64,000 nucleotides of DNA from Pandoraea faecigallinarum (lineage in GTDB: Bacteria; Pseudomonadota; Gammaproteobacteria; Burkholderiales; Burkholderiaceae), in assembly GCF_001029105.3 (NCBI RefSeq), contig NZ_CP011807.3, positions 1,860,001 through 1,924,000 of the forward strand. The letters are read 5' to 3'. Position numbers and translations under genes: made by a program. The notes under the pieces were generated by a model that was not told the DNA's origin, made no database searches, and worked only from the letters and a program-made list of their open reading frames with translations. Numbering within the stretch: the first letter of the stretch is position 1; the number at the start of each line of letters is the position of its first letter. This document shows, piece after piece, positions 38,513 through 48,893 of the stretch.

Positions 38513-41500
38513 GTGCGGAAATACTCGACCGGCAAGCGCGCAAATTCGACCCGTAATTCGTTTCGCTTGAGTGCGGCGGCGGCTGTCTTGTGGAGCCTCG
38601 GGCTTCTCAATGCCGGGGCTGCGGAGTTCGGTCCGCAGCAGGTGCGCTCGGGGCCGGGCCAGCCGCTGCGTGCCGTGATCGTGCTGGGCAACGTATCGCA
38701 GGCGGAGGCCGACGGTTTGTCGGTCAAGCTTGCACCGCGTGAAGCCTTCCGGCAGGCTGGCCTGCGCTACGACCCCACGCTCGACAAGCTCTCCGTGTCG
38801 ATCTCGCCCACGGGCGGGCGTGAGGCGGGCTACAGCGGCACGTATCTCGTACACGTCGACTCGGCCGAGCCGGTCGGCACGTCCTTCCTCGATCTGTTGC
38901 TGGTGCTCGAATGGCGCACGGGGCGTCAGTCCAACGCGGTGACGCTGTCGGCCATTCCCGAAGCCAGTGCGGGTCAGCCTCAGGCTGTCGTGCCTGCGGC
39001 GGCGAACGCGCAGACGTCCGCTGCTTCCACCGCGTCGAACGCACCGTCGACATCCGCGCCTTCGCGCCGCGCCGCCGGTCCGGCAACGGCGGAAGGCACG
39101 CGCAAGGTCGAGCGCGGCGATTCGTTGTCGTCCATCGCGCGCGAGTACACGGGCGGGGAAGGCGGCACGACGCTGGCGCAGATGATGACCGCGTTGTTCG
39201 AGGCGAACCGCTCGGCGTTCATTGGCAACGACCCGAACCGGCTGCGGCTGGGGGCGACGTTGACGCGTCCGGCCGATGCGCAGGTGCAGAGCGTTCCTGC
39301 CGCGCAGGCACGCAAATTCGTGTCGACGGCGCGAGAACAGTTTGATGCGTATCGCGCGCGGCTGGCCGAATCGACGGCGCAGCAGGGGGCGCCGGCCGCT
39401 GGCCGCAGTGCGCAGGGCGCGATCGAAGCGGGCAAGGCACCGGAAGCTGCCGTCCCCGCCACGCGCGATGAATTGAAGCTGTCGCGGCCCGGTAAGGCGG
39501 GCGCGGGCGGTACAGCCGGTCGCACCGGTGGCAGCGAAGAAGAGCAAATCGCCCAGGGCAAGGCGCAGGCCGAGGCCCAGGGCAGGGTGAGTGAGTTGCA
39601 GAAGAACGTAGCAGATCTTCAGAAGCTGTTGTCGGTCAAGAATCAGGCCGTCGCTAATCTGGAGCAGCAGGCCGCGACCGCTTCCGGGGTGGCCGCGCAG
39701 GAGAAGACGGCGAAATCCGCCGATGGCAAGACGATGAGCGCACCGTCCGGTAGCGTGGCCAGGCCGACGGCCGCCGCCGGAGCCAATGGCGACGCGAATA
39801 CCGCAGGCGGCGCGCCCAGCGACGCGGCGGTGGCTGCGTCCGGCGCGGCAGCTTCGGCGGCCTTGGCAGACGCGAGCGCCTCCGAGGCGACGGCAGCGGC
39901 GCCGGCGAGCGATGTTGCCGTGGCACCCGCCAGCGCGCCGGCGGCCGAATCGAAGCCGGCGCCGAATGCGGGCATGAACTGGCGTGCGCTTACGCGGAAT
40001 CCTTACGTGCTGCCGGGGGCGGGTGCGCTGGTGGCGTTGCTCGGCCTGTGGTGGCTGATGCGCCGTCGCCGTGCCGAACCGCCGGCCGGCCAGCCGGGAC
40101 AGTATGACGATGGTCATGACGGGCAGCGCGACGCCGAGACGGGATCGGACCCGTCGTCGGGCGCTGCCGCGTTGGCTGGTGCGGCCGGTGTAGCCGCGGC
40201 CAGCGCTGCGGCCTTGTACGCGGCAAATCAGGGGCAAGCCGATGAGCATCTGCCTCCCGAGGCCGGCACGTCGTGGCCGGCGCCGGAGGACGACGTCGCC
40301 GCGCTGGAGGATGTTCAGCCGGATGCCGTCGCGAACGAAGCGGCCGGATCGGCCGAATTGAATGCATGGGAAGCCGAGCAGGATGCCCTGAGCGGCGAGG
40401 CGGCAGACGGGCTTGCCGAAGGATTGGACGATGCCTCGGCCGATGCGGCGCAAAACGAAGGCATCGGTGCGCCCGCAGAACCGCTCGTGACCGAAGCAAA
40501 GCATGCGGCACCGGCGGTGTCCGCCGCACCGCAAACGTCATCGGAAGCCGCCGGTGAGGCCGACATCGACTGGGACGCCGCCTTCGCCGAACAGGCGGGC
40601 GAGGTGCCCGTGGCCCATGACGATCCAGTGGATGCGACGTTGTCGTCGCTCGACGCGCCGGGAACCGCGGCCGCCATCGGCGGCGCGGCGGCTTCAGCGT
40701 CGTTGACGCCGTCGGCAGCGCGGACAGCCGAAGCGCCGAAGACAGGTGCGACGCCCGAGGGCGGTGTGGCAGGTATGCTGGGCGATCTCGATCTGGGCAT
40801 TCCGGGCCAGCCGGCGAACGTCGGCACGATTTCGAGCGATGCGTTACCGTCGCTGAGCAAGGGCATCGGCTCGGTGCAATTTACGATGGCCCCCCCGGGC
40901 GACCCCCGTCTCGAGCAGGCGCACGGCGCCGATTCGGGCGATATGGCCGGCGCGTCGGACTCGATCGACTCGACCGATGCCGAGGACGATTTCGACGGCG
41001 AGTTGAGCGACGCCGATTTCGACGCCGCCATGCAGCAGGCCCAACAGTCCCAACAGCCCCAACAGGCTCCGCAGAGCGCGAGCATGTCGGAGGTGCCGCG
41101 CGGCTACGCCGATGCGGCGCATGAAGCGCCTTCGCTGCGTCCGATGTCGTTCGATTTGTCGGACTTCAGCCTCGATTTGAAGGGCGACGATGCCACATCG
41201 CCTGCGCCTGCATTCGTAGGCGCGCCGGCGCTGCCCGACGGCACCGGGCAGGAGGCGCTGATCGAGCACGTAACGCTGGACCCGCAGCAAGCACCGACGT
41301 CGCAGACGTCCTTCGCACAGGCCCCTGCCGCGCCGCAGGTGCCTCAGACGGTTCAGATGAATCAGGCGAGCGCACCGGTGCCGGACATTGCCGCGGCGAC
41401 GCCGTCTTCCGAGCCGATTGCGCCACGTGCCGCGCCGCCGGACGTGCCTGACGAATTCCACACCAAGCTCGAACTGGCCACGGCATACCAGAGCATCGGC

Positions 41501-41602
41501 GACGACGAAGGCGCGCGGGAGTTGCTCGAGGAGGTGATTGCCGGTGGCGACGCGGCGCAGCAGTCGGTGGCGCGGGCGCGGCTGGCCGAGCTGGGCAAGT
41601 GA
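38513..41602 (+). CDS. fimV: FimV/HubP-family polar scaffold protein
   Basis: The 1029-residue inner-membrane protein has a signal peptide (about 1-38) and a FimV N-terminal domain (FGPQQVRSGPGQPLRAVI). A LysM peptidoglycan-binding domain spans about 195-255 (VERGDSLSSIAREY). A coiled-coil segment near 345-390 is followed by a single transmembrane helix at about 495-515 (VLPGAGALVALLGLWWL). A long acidic Ala-rich cytoplasmic region ends with the conserved TPR-like FimV C-terminus (EFHTKLELATAYQSIGDDEGA). FimV and HubP organise the cell pole and type IV pili. The start is a GTG at 38513 with a weak ribosome binding site. A terminator follows. Confidence 0.92.
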   Translation: MRKYSTGKRANSTRNSFRLSAAAAVLWSLGLLNAGAAEFGPQQVRSGPGQPLRAVIVLGNVSQAEADGLSVKLAPREAFRQAGLRYDPTLDKLSVSISPTGGREAGYSGTYLVHVDSAEPVGTSFLDLLLVLEWRTGRQSNAVTLSAIPEASAGQPQAVVPAAANAQTSAASTASNAPSTSAPSRRAAGPATAEGTRKVERGDSLSSIAREYTGGEGGTTLAQMMTALFEANRSAFIGNDPNRLRLGATLTRPADAQVQSVPAAQARKFVSTAREQFDAYRARLAESTAQQGAPAAGRSAQGAIEAGKAPEAAVPATRDELKLSRPGKAGAGGTAGRTGGSEEEQIAQGKAQAEAQGRVSELQKNVADLQKLLSVKNQAVANLEQQAATASGVAAQEKTAKSADGKTMSAPSGSVARPTAAAGANGDANTAGGAPSDAAVAASGAAASAALADASASEATAAAPASDVAVAPASAPAAESKPAPNAGMNWRALTRNPYVLPGAGALVALLGLWWLMRRRRAEPPAGQPGQYDDGHDGQRDAETGSDPSSGAAALAGAAGVAAASAAALYAANQGQADEHLPPEAGTSWPAPEDDVAALEDVQPDAVANEAAGSAELNAWEAEQDALSGEAADGLAEGLDDASADAAQNEGIGAPAEPLVTEAKHAAPAVSAAPQTSSEAAGEADIDWDAAFAEQAGEVPVAHDDPVDATLSSLDAPGTAAAIGGAAASASLTPSAARTAEAPKTGATPEGGVAGMLGDLDLGIPGQPANVGTISSDALPSLSKGIGSVQFTMAPPGDPRLEQAHGADSGDMAGASDSIDSTDAEDDFDGELSDADFDAAMQQAQQSQQPQQAPQSASMSEVPRGYADAAHEAPSLRPMSFDLSDFSLDLKGDDATSPAPAFVGAPALPDGTGQEALIEHVTLDPQQAPTSQTSFAQAPAAPQVPQTVQMNQASAPVPDIAAATPSSEPIAPRAAPPDVPDEFHTKLELATAYQSIGDDEGARELLEEVIAGGDAAQQSVARARLAELGK

Positions 41603-41675
41603 CGACGTGGCGGGGAAATCGCGATCGCGATGTCCCGTCCGAACGACTGTACAAGACTGATTGACCGTAGTTTTT

Positions 41676-41704
41676 GGGCGCTCGTTGGTTGAGCGCCCAT
41701 TTTT
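41676..41704 (+). terminator. Intrinsic terminator between fimV and truA
   Basis: GGGCGCTC and GAGCGCCC form an 8-bp stem with a 7-base loop, followed by a T-run (41700-41704). The T-run ends 9 bases before the truA ATG, so the terminator occupies the place where a ribosome binding site would lie. Confidence 0.9.
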
Positions 41705-41713
41705 CTTTCTCCT

Positions 41714-42514
41714 ATGCGAATCGCACTCGGTATCCACTACGACGGCACGGCGTTCTCCGGCTGGCAATCGCAGCCCCACGGCAATACCGTGCAGCAGGCG
41801 CTCGAAGCCGCACTGCGTGAATTCGGCGGCGTTGCGCTGCCGACAACGGTGGCGGGGCGCACCGATACCGGTGTTCACGGCATTGGGCAGGTCGTGCATT
41901 TCGACACCGATCTGGACCGGGCGATGTTCTCGTGGGTACGCGGCGTTAACGCGTTCCTGCCGAAAACCGTCGCCGTGCAGTGGGCTCAGGCGATGCCGGA
42001 CGACTTCCACGCCCGTTTCTCCGCCTTCGAACGCACGTATTTTTACGTGCTCTACGCGAATCCGGTGCGCTCGCCGCTGCTGCACGGCCGCACAGGCTGG
42101 CTGCATACGCCGCTCGATCTCGACGCGATGCGCACGGCGAGCCGGGTGCTCGTGGGCGAGCATGATTTCTCGGCCTTCCGTTCGTCGGAATGTCAGGCCA
42201 AAACGCCGGTCAAGCACCTCTACGCCGTCGACATCGAGCAGCAGGGCGACTTCTTCATCTTCCGCTTTCGCGCCAGCGCCTTTTTGCATCATATGGTGCG
42301 CAACATCATGGGATGTCTGGTCTCGATCGGCCGGGGGCGTCAGCCGGCGAGCTGGATGACGCACGTGCTCGCGAGCGGCGACCGGCGTCAGGCGGCGCCG
42401 ACGTTCATGCCGGACGGCCTCTATCTGGCACGGGTGGGGTATCCTGACCGATTCGACGTGCCCGAGCCCAACTGGGCGGCGTGGCCGTTCCCGATGCCAT
42501 GGACAAGTTCATGA
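41714..42514 (+). CDS. truA: tRNA pseudouridine synthase A
   Basis: The 266-residue enzyme modifies uridines 38-40 in the anticodon stem. The catalytic Asp is Asp51 in [23 protein letters not shown] and [17 protein letters not shown] are family signatures. No Shine-Dalgarno sequence precedes the ATG: the upstream 20 bases are the T-rich tail of the fimV terminator and a CT-rich stretch. Its TGA overlaps the trpF ATG (ATGA, 42511-42514). Confidence 0.96.
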   Translation: MRIALGIHYDGTAFSGWQSQPHGNTVQQALEAALREFGGVALPTTVAGRTDTGVHGIGQVVHFDTDLDRAMFSWVRGVNAFLPKTVAVQWAQAMPDDFHARFSAFERTYFYVLYANPVRSPLLHGRTGWLHTPLDLDAMRTASRVLVGEHDFSAFRSSECQAKTPVKHLYAVDIEQQGDFFIFRFRASAFLHHMVRNIMGCLVSIGRGRQPASWMTHVLASGDRRQAAPTFMPDGLYLARVGYPDRFDVPEPNWAAWPFPMPWTSS

Positions 42515-43170
42515 AATCTCGTACGCGTATCAAGATTTGCGGCCTGTCGCAGCCCGCCGACATCGATCACGCCGTTGCACTGGGCGTCGACGCCATCGGG
42601 CTCGTCTTTTACCCGCCCAGCCCCCGTTATGTGGATCTCGGGCGTGCAGCCGACCTGGCGCGCCGTGTGCCTTCCTATGTGAGCCTCGTGGGGCTGTTCG
42701 TGAATGCCGATGCAGATGAGATCGCCCGCGCCGTGGAGGCCGTGCCGCTCACCGCCCTGCAGTTCCACGGGGACGAAACCCCCGAGCAATGTGTGGCGTT
42801 GTCGGCGGCGGCGGGGAACCGCCCGTTCCTGCGCGCCATGCGTATCGGCCCGGAGACGAAAGACAGTGGCGATTTGCTACAATTCGCCAATGCGTACACC
42901 GCCGCGCAAGGCATCCTGCTCGACGCTCTGGTCGAGGGCTACGGCGGTGGAGGAAAGGTTTTCGATTGGTCACTTATTCCAAAAGACATCGCGCGTCGGG
43001 CCGTTTTGAGTGGTGGCTTGAACGCACACAACGTTGCTGATGCCATCCGCCGGGTGACGCCTTACGCCGTCGACGTATCGAGCGGTGTGGAGGCGTCGAG
43101 GGGCGTGAAGGATCACGCCCGCATGACGGCGTTCGTTCAGGCGGTGAACGCTGCCGACGCCGATAGCTAA
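42511..43170 (+). CDS. trpF: Phosphoribosylanthranilate isomerase
   Basis: The 219-residue (beta/alpha)8 isomerase of tryptophan synthesis has RIKICGLS with the catalytic Cys, [11 protein letters not shown], and the catalytic Asp in [31 protein letters not shown] binds phosphate. The ATG at 42511 overlaps the truA stop; in-frame alternatives are an ATG at 42499 and a GTG at 42481. The overlap indicates translational coupling with truA. Confidence 0.95.
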   Translation: MKSRTRIKICGLSQPADIDHAVALGVDAIGLVFYPPSPRYVDLGRAADLARRVPSYVSLVGLFVNADADEIARAVEAVPLTALQFHGDETPEQCVALSAAAGNRPFLRAMRIGPETKDSGDLLQFANAYTAAQGILLDALVEGYGGGGKVFDWSLIPKDIARRAVLSGGLNAHNVADAIRRVTPYAVDVSSGVEASRGVKDHARMTAFVQAVNAADADS

Positions 43171-43246
43171 TGCAACCCGCCGGGGTGGCCCCAAGGGCCG
43201 TGGCGCCCGCCACCGAGCCGCCCTGGTAACGCGAAGAGTGACGACC

Positions 43247-44449
43247 ATGTACGATTTGCCTGACGCCCACGGCCATTTCGGCCAGTACGGCGGTGTCTTT
43301 GTGGCCGAGACGCTGATTCACGCGCTCGACGAACTGCGCGAGGCTTATGCCAGATATCAGCAGGATCCGGCCTTCCTCGAAGAATTCCATTACGAACTGA
43401 AGCACTACGTCGGCCGTCCGTCGCCGATCTATCACGCCAGGCGCTGGAGCCAGGAACTGGGCGGCGCGCAGGTGTACCTCAAGCGCGAAGACCTGAACCA
43501 TACGGGCGCGCACAAGGTGAACAACGTGATCGGTCAGGCGCTGCTCGCGCGTCGCATGGGCAAGCGCCGTGTGATCGCCGAGACCGGCGCCGGCCAGCAC
43601 GGCGTGGCGACGGCGACGATCGCAGCGCGCTTCGGCATGGAGTGCGTGGTGTACATGGGCTCGGAAGACGTCAAGCGTCAGGCCGCCAACGTGTACCGCA
43701 TGCAACTGCTCGGCGCGACCGTCGTGCCGGTGGAATCCGGTTCGAAGACGCTCAAGGACGCCCTCAACGAAGCCATGCGCGACTGGGTGACGAACGTCGA
43801 AAACACGTTCTACATCATCGGCACCGTGGCCGGCCCGCATCCGTATCCGATGCTCGTGCGCGACTTCCAGAGCGTGATTGGCGAAGAGTGCAAGGTCCAG
43901 ATGCCCGAACTAGCCGGCCGTCAGCCCGATTACGTGCTGGCCTGCGTGGGCGGCGGTTCGAACGCGATGGGTATTTTCTACCCGTACATCGACGTGCCGG
44001 ACGTGAAGCTCGTGGGCGTGGAAGCGGCGGGCGACGGCATCGAAACCGGCCGCCACGCGGCGTCCATCATCGGCGGCACGCCCGGCGTGCTGCACGGCAA
44101 CCGGACTTATCTGCTGCAAGACGCCAACGGTCAGATCACCGAGACGCATTCGATCTCGGCCGGCCTGGACTATCCGGGTGTCGGCCCGGAGCACGCATGG
44201 CTGCACGACATCAAGCGTGCCGAGTATGTGGGCATTACCGATACGGAAGCGTTGCGGGCCTTTCACGACTGCTGCCGGATCGAGGGCATCATCCCCGCAC
44301 TGGAGTCGAGCCACGCGCTCGCTTATGCGTGCAAGCTGGCGCCGACCTTGCCGAAGGAACAGATCGTGCTGGTCAATCTCTCGGGACGCGGCGACAAGGA
44401 TATGCACACCGTGATGGCGCTGGCCAGGCCGGCGCCCACGGCCGCATAA
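43247..44449 (+). CDS. trpB: Tryptophan synthase beta chain
   Basis: The 400-residue PLP enzyme joins indole and serine. The Schiff-base lysine is Lys90 in [23 protein letters not shown] is the carboxylate loop and [10 protein letters not shown] the phosphate-binding loop. The start at 43247 ([16 protein letters not shown]) matches the family; a GTG three codons earlier is in frame. It is separated from trpA by a DNA methyltransferase gene. Confidence 0.97.
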   Translation: MYDLPDAHGHFGQYGGVFVAETLIHALDELREAYARYQQDPAFLEEFHYELKHYVGRPSPIYHARRWSQELGGAQVYLKREDLNHTGAHKVNNVIGQALLARRMGKRRVIAETGAGQHGVATATIAARFGMECVVYMGSEDVKRQAANVYRMQLLGATVVPVESGSKTLKDALNEAMRDWVTNVENTFYIIGTVAGPHPYPMLVRDFQSVIGEECKVQMPELAGRQPDYVLACVGGGSNAMGIFYPYIDVPDVKLVGVEAAGDGIETGRHAASIIGGTPGVLHGNRTYLLQDANGQITETHSISAGLDYPGVGPEHAWLHDIKRAEYVGITDTEALRAFHDCCRIEGIIPALESSHALAYACKLAPTLPKEQIVLVNLSGRGDKDMHTVMALARPAPTAA

Positions 44450-44512
44450 CGCGAACCGCGAGACGCCACCGATCCCAAGCACCCGACTCAGATTAAGGAC
44501 ACCAGAACCAGC

Positions 44513-45442
44513 ATGACCGATCTGACTGATCGCAAGGCACCCAATGACGTCCCGGGGACCGAACGCTCCCTGGACGCCACCGAAGCGGCCGCCGCGCGTC
44601 TCGAGGCCATGGAAGCGGCCGGAGAACTGCGCGCGCGTTGGGCGCCGGGCGACATCACGTTGCGTCATGCGGACTTCCTGCAACATTTGCACGAACTGGA
44701 AGACGGCAGCGTCGACCTGATCCTTGCCGATCCGCCTTACGGCCTCGGCAAGGATTACGGCAACGATTCCGACAAACGTTCCGGCGAGGACTTTCTCGGC
44801 TGGACGTATGGCTGGCTCGAAGCAGCAATTCCGAAGCTCGCGCCGCGCGGCTCGCTCTACCTGTTCTGCACGTGGCAGTACGCCCCGGAACTGTTCGTGT
44901 TCCTCAAGCAGCGCATGCTGATGATCAACGAGATCATCTGGGATCGCCGAGTGCCCAGCATGGGCGGCAGTACGCGGCGGTTCTCGTCGGTGCACGACAA
45001 CATCGGCTTTTTCGCGGTCTCGAAGGACTATTACTTCGACCTCGACGCCGTGCGCGTGCCCTACGATGCCGCGACGAAGAAAGCGCGCTCGCGCCGTATC
45101 TTCGAAGGCAGCAAGTGGCTGGAGCTGGGTTACAACCCCAAGGATCTGTGGTCGATCTCGCGATTGCACCGGCAAGACCCCGAACGCGTCGATCATCCGA
45201 CGCAGAAACCGCTGCATATCATCGAGCGCATGGTGCTGGCCAGTTGCCCGCCCGGCGGTCTCGTGCTCGACCCGTTCATGGGCAGCGGCACGACCGCCGT
45301 GGCCTGCGCGCTGCATGGCCGGCGTTTCGTCGGCTATGAACTGAACGCGCACTACCACGCGCTCGCCAACCAACGACTTCAGAGACTTTCCGATCATGTC
45401 CCGCATTCAAGCCACGTTCCAAGCCTTGCAAGCGCAGGGTAA
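44513..45442 (+). CDS. Site-specific DNA methyltransferase (beta class, N6-adenine/N4-cytosine), trp-embedded
   Basis: The 309-residue amino-methyltransferase has motif IV as [14 protein letters not shown] (about residues 71-84) before motif I as [14 protein letters not shown] near 255, with a target-recognition region between. This is the beta-class order. [14 protein letters not shown] is motif X-like. No restriction endonuclease gene adjoins, so it is an orphan methyltransferase. It lies between trpB and trpA and overlaps trpA by 47 bases. Related enzymes occupy the same place in Burkholderia, where, from memory, one has been linked to CACAG methylation. The specificity here is not known from sequence. 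Confidence 0.93.
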   Translation: MTDLTDRKAPNDVPGTERSLDATEAAAARLEAMEAAGELRARWAPGDITLRHADFLQHLHELEDGSVDLILADPPYGLGKDYGNDSDKRSGEDFLGWTYGWLEAAIPKLAPRGSLYLFCTWQYAPELFVFLKQRMLMINEIIWDRRVPSMGGSTRRFSSVHDNIGFFAVSKDYYFDLDAVRVPYDAATKKARSRRIFEGSKWLELGYNPKDLWSISRLHRQDPERVDHPTQKPLHIIERMVLASCPPGGLVLDPFMGSGTTAVACALHGRRFVGYELNAHYHALANQRLQRLSDHVPHSSHVPSLASAG

Positions 45443-46220
45443 AAAGGGCCTCATTCCGTTCATTACCGCCGGCGATCCCGAGCCGGGCTGGACGGTCAAG
45501 CTGATGCACGCACTGGCAGACCATGGCGCCGACGTCATCGAGCTTGGCGTGCCGTTCTCGGACCCGATGGCCGACGGTCCCGTCATTCAACGCGCCTCCG
45601 AGCGTGCCCTGGCGCGCGGCGTGAGTCTGGCCGAAGTGCTCGGCTACGTGGCCACCTTCCGTCAGACGAACGACCGCACGCCTGTCGTGCTCATGGGGTA
45701 CGCCAACCCGATCGAGGCCATGGGGCTCGATGCCTTCGCCGAGCGGGCCGCCAAGGCCGGTGTGGACGGCGTGCTGGTCGTCGATTACCCCCCGGAGGAG
45801 GCCGACGGCTTCGCCGGTGCGGTGCGCGCACACGGCATCGATCCGATCTTCCTGCTCGCGCCGACCTCGACGGACGCCCGGATTGCGGCAGTGGCGCGTC
45901 AGGCGAGCGGTTACCTGTATTACGTCTCGCTCAAGGGTGTGACGGGCGCGGCCAGCCTCGATACGGCCAGCGTGGCCGCGAAGATTCCCCAGATCAAGGC
46001 GCAGGCCCGCCTGCCGGTCGGTGTCGGCTTCGGGATTCGCGACGCCGAGACGGCCCGCGCGGTGGCCAATGTGGCCGACGCGGTGGTGATCGGCAGCGCC
46101 ATCGTGCAGTTGCTGGAAAACACGCCACGTGATCTGGAGGGGCAGAACGCGGTAAAATCGCTGGCTGAATTTATTGGCGGTATCCGTCAGGCGCTCGACT
46201 CGGGCGCCAAATCGGCGTAA
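45396..46220 (+). CDS. trpA: Tryptophan synthase alpha chain
   Basis: The 274-residue (beta/alpha)8 lyase releases indole from indole-3-glycerol phosphate. The catalytic residues are Glu49 ([16 protein letters not shown]) and Asp60. [11 protein letters not shown] and [10 protein letters not shown] are family motifs. Its first 47 bases lie inside the methyltransferase gene, which enforces coupling. Its last codons form the first unit of a 13-bp repeat. Confidence 0.97.
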   Translation: MSRIQATFQALQAQGKKGLIPFITAGDPEPGWTVKLMHALADHGADVIELGVPFSDPMADGPVIQRASERALARGVSLAEVLGYVATFRQTNDRTPVVLMGYANPIEAMGLDAFAERAAKAGVDGVLVVDYPPEEADGFAGAVRAHGIDPIFLLAPTSTDARIAAVARQASGYLYYVSLKGVTGAASLDTASVAAKIPQIKAQARLPVGVGFGIRDAETARAVANVADAVVIGSAIVQLLENTPRDLEGQNAVKSLAEFIGGIRQALDSGAKSA

Positions 46221-46264
46221 ATTCGCGGCGTAAATTTACGGCGCAAGTTCACGGCAGAAGTTTG
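46213..46264. repeat. Four degenerate 13-bp tandem units at the trpA stop
   Basis: CGGCGTAAATTCG, CGGCGTAAATTTA, CGGCGCAAGTTCA and CGGCAGAAGTTTG are consecutive. The first unit contains the trpA stop codon (TAA). Divergence increases from left to right. Confidence 0.88.
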
Positions 46265-46384
46265 CCGTGTACGGGCGCTGTGGCGTCGTGCTGCGCGCCA
46301 CGGCGCGGATACCGCCCGGTGAAACGCCGAATTGAAACGGCCGTATCGTCGCGACGACACGGCCGCCTTGAAATGCCCCGAAAG

Positions 46385-46411
46385 CGCCCGCTCCCTCCCG
46401 AGCGGGCGTTT
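46385..46411 (+). terminator. Hairpin just upstream of accD
   Basis: CGCCCGCTC and GAGCGGGCG form a 9-bp stem with a CCTCCC loop, followed by TTT. It ends 14 bases before the accD ATG, and the accD ribosome binding site (AAGGAG) follows at once. A second weaker stem (CGGCCGT/ACGGCCG) lies about 45 bp upstream. It may end the trp transcript or act as a leader structure for accD. Confidence 0.65.
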
Positions 46412-46425
46412 GGCAAGGAGAAACT

Positions 46426-47301
<876 letters not shown>

Positions 47302-47435
47302 GCTGCGATCGGTCACCTCGGGCGTTCGCGCGCCGTTGCGGTGCCCCCAAGGGCGGTGCAACGGCGTAGAATGACGCAACGCCACGCAGCGCTGCACCCG
47401 CGGCGCGTAAATGCATCACTTAGCAGGACAGAAGC

Positions 47436-47467
47436 GCGGACGTGAGTGACGTCCGCGTTTTGTTTTT
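47436..47467 (+). terminator. Intrinsic terminator between accD and folC
   Basis: GCGGACGT and ACGTCCGC form an 8-bp stem with a 5-base loop. A T-rich run (47458-47467) ends 13 bases before the folC ATG. Another stem (GCCGTTGC/GCAACGGC, 47332-47365) lies further up in the same spacer. Confidence 0.88.
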
Positions 47468-47480
47468 CTGCACGCACATC

Positions 47481-48779
47481 ATGCCGACATACTCCACTCT
47501 CGACGCCTGGCTCGCCCATCTGGAAACCGCTCATCCCGTGGGCATCGACATGGGCCTCGCGCGCATCGGGCGCGTGAAGGATGCCCTCGGGCTGACATTC
47601 CCATGCCCCGTCTTCACGATCGGCGGCACGAACGGCAAGGGCTCGACCTGCGCCATCATCGAAGCGATTCTGCTGTGCGCCGGTTACCGCGTGGGCTGCC
47701 ACACGTCACCGCATCTGATCTCGTTCAACGAGCGTGCGCGCATCAATGGCGAGAACGTCGACGATGCCACGCTGCTGCCGCACTTCGAAGCCGTCGAAAA
47801 TGCGCGTACGAGCTTCGACGAGCCGGTCTCGCTGACGTATTTCGAGTTCACCACGCTGGCGATCATGCACATGTTCGCCACGGCAGGTCTCGACGCCGTG
47901 ATTCTTGAAGTGGGGCTGGGCGGGCGTCTGGACGCCGTGAACATCGTCGACGCCGACTGCGCGGTCATCACGAGCATCGACATCGATCACCAGCAATATC
48001 TCGGCGATACGCGCGAGGCGATCGCCATCGAAAAGGCGGGCATCTTCCGTTCGGGTAAGCCGGCCATCTGCGGCGACCCCATGCCGCCGGCCACGCTGAT
48101 CTCCGAGGCCGAGCGTATCGGCGCCGACCTGTGGTTGTTCGGGCGCGATTTCAACTATCAGGGCGACAAGCAGCAATGGAGCTATGGCGGACGGCAGATG
48201 CGCCGCCCGGCGCTGGCCTATCCGGCGCTTCGCGGCGCCAACCAGTTGCTCAACGCGTCGGCGGCACTCGCCGCGCTCGAATCGATGCGTAGCGTGTTGC
48301 CGGTCTCGGCACAGGATATTCGCCTGGGGCTCGCGTCGGTCGAGTTGCCGGGGCGTTTTCAGGTGCTGCCGGGGCGTCCGGCCGTGGTGCTCGACGTGGC
48401 ACACAACCCGCACGCCGCCGCTGCGCTGGGCCACAATCTCGACGGCATGGGCTTCTTTCCGTACACGTATGCCGTGTTCGGGGCGATGGCCGACAAGGAC
48501 ATCGAGGGCGTGCTGCGTCACCTTGTCGACAAGGTCGATCACTGGCGTTTGTGCGCGTTGCCGACCGAGCGCGCCGCGAGTCCGGCAGCGCTCGAAGAGA
48601 AGTTGCGGGCCGTGGGTTTCGTCGAAGATGCCGATCATTCGGTCGAAACCTTCGAATCCCCTGAGAATGCCTATGCCGCCGCGCTCGAGCAGTGCGGCGA
48701 GAATGATAGAATCGTGGTTTTTGGATCGTTCTTTACGGTAGCGGGTGTGATGTCGCATCGCAAATTGCAGCGGCACTGA
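47481..48779 (+). CDS. folC: Folylpolyglutamate synthase / dihydrofolate synthase
   Basis: The 432-residue ATP-dependent ligase adds glutamate to dihydropteroate and folates. The P-loop is FTIGGTNGKGSTCA (about 38-51), followed by HTSPHL, LTYFEFTTLA, EVGLGGRLDAVN and SIDIDHQQYLG. VLDVAHNPHAA is the C-terminal-domain motif. The ATG at 47481 (MPTYSTLDAWL) is preferred over a start 13 codons earlier that falls within the terminator. As with truA, little ribosome binding site is visible. Confidence 0.95.
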   Translation: MPTYSTLDAWLAHLETAHPVGIDMGLARIGRVKDALGLTFPCPVFTIGGTNGKGSTCAIIEAILLCAGYRVGCHTSPHLISFNERARINGENVDDATLLPHFEAVENARTSFDEPVSLTYFEFTTLAIMHMFATAGLDAVILEVGLGGRLDAVNIVDADCAVITSIDIDHQQYLGDTREAIAIEKAGIFRSGKPAICGDPMPPATLISEAERIGADLWLFGRDFNYQGDKQQWSYGGRQMRRPALAYPALRGANQLLNASAALAALESMRSVLPVSAQDIRLGLASVELPGRFQVLPGRPAVVLDVAHNPHAAAALGHNLDGMGFFPYTYAVFGAMADKDIEGVLRHLVDKVDHWRLCALPTERAASPAALEEKLRAVGFVEDADHSVETFESPENAYAAALEQCGENDRIVVFGSFFTVAGVMSHRKLQRH

Positions 48780-48893
48780 AGCGTGACGGTGCGCGTGCCG
48801 TGACATTTGCTTACGAGAAATGTCATGCACACGGCGCACCAGATGCGCGATGATCGATCCAACGACGCAAGTTTCGACCTGAGCCAAGGGCCT

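Noticed and set aside
38312..40534. 740-residue open frame antisense to fimV
   Set aside because: It is Arg/Gly/Ala-rich without any domain, lies opposite a well-supported gene with normal codon bias, and is explained by high GC content.
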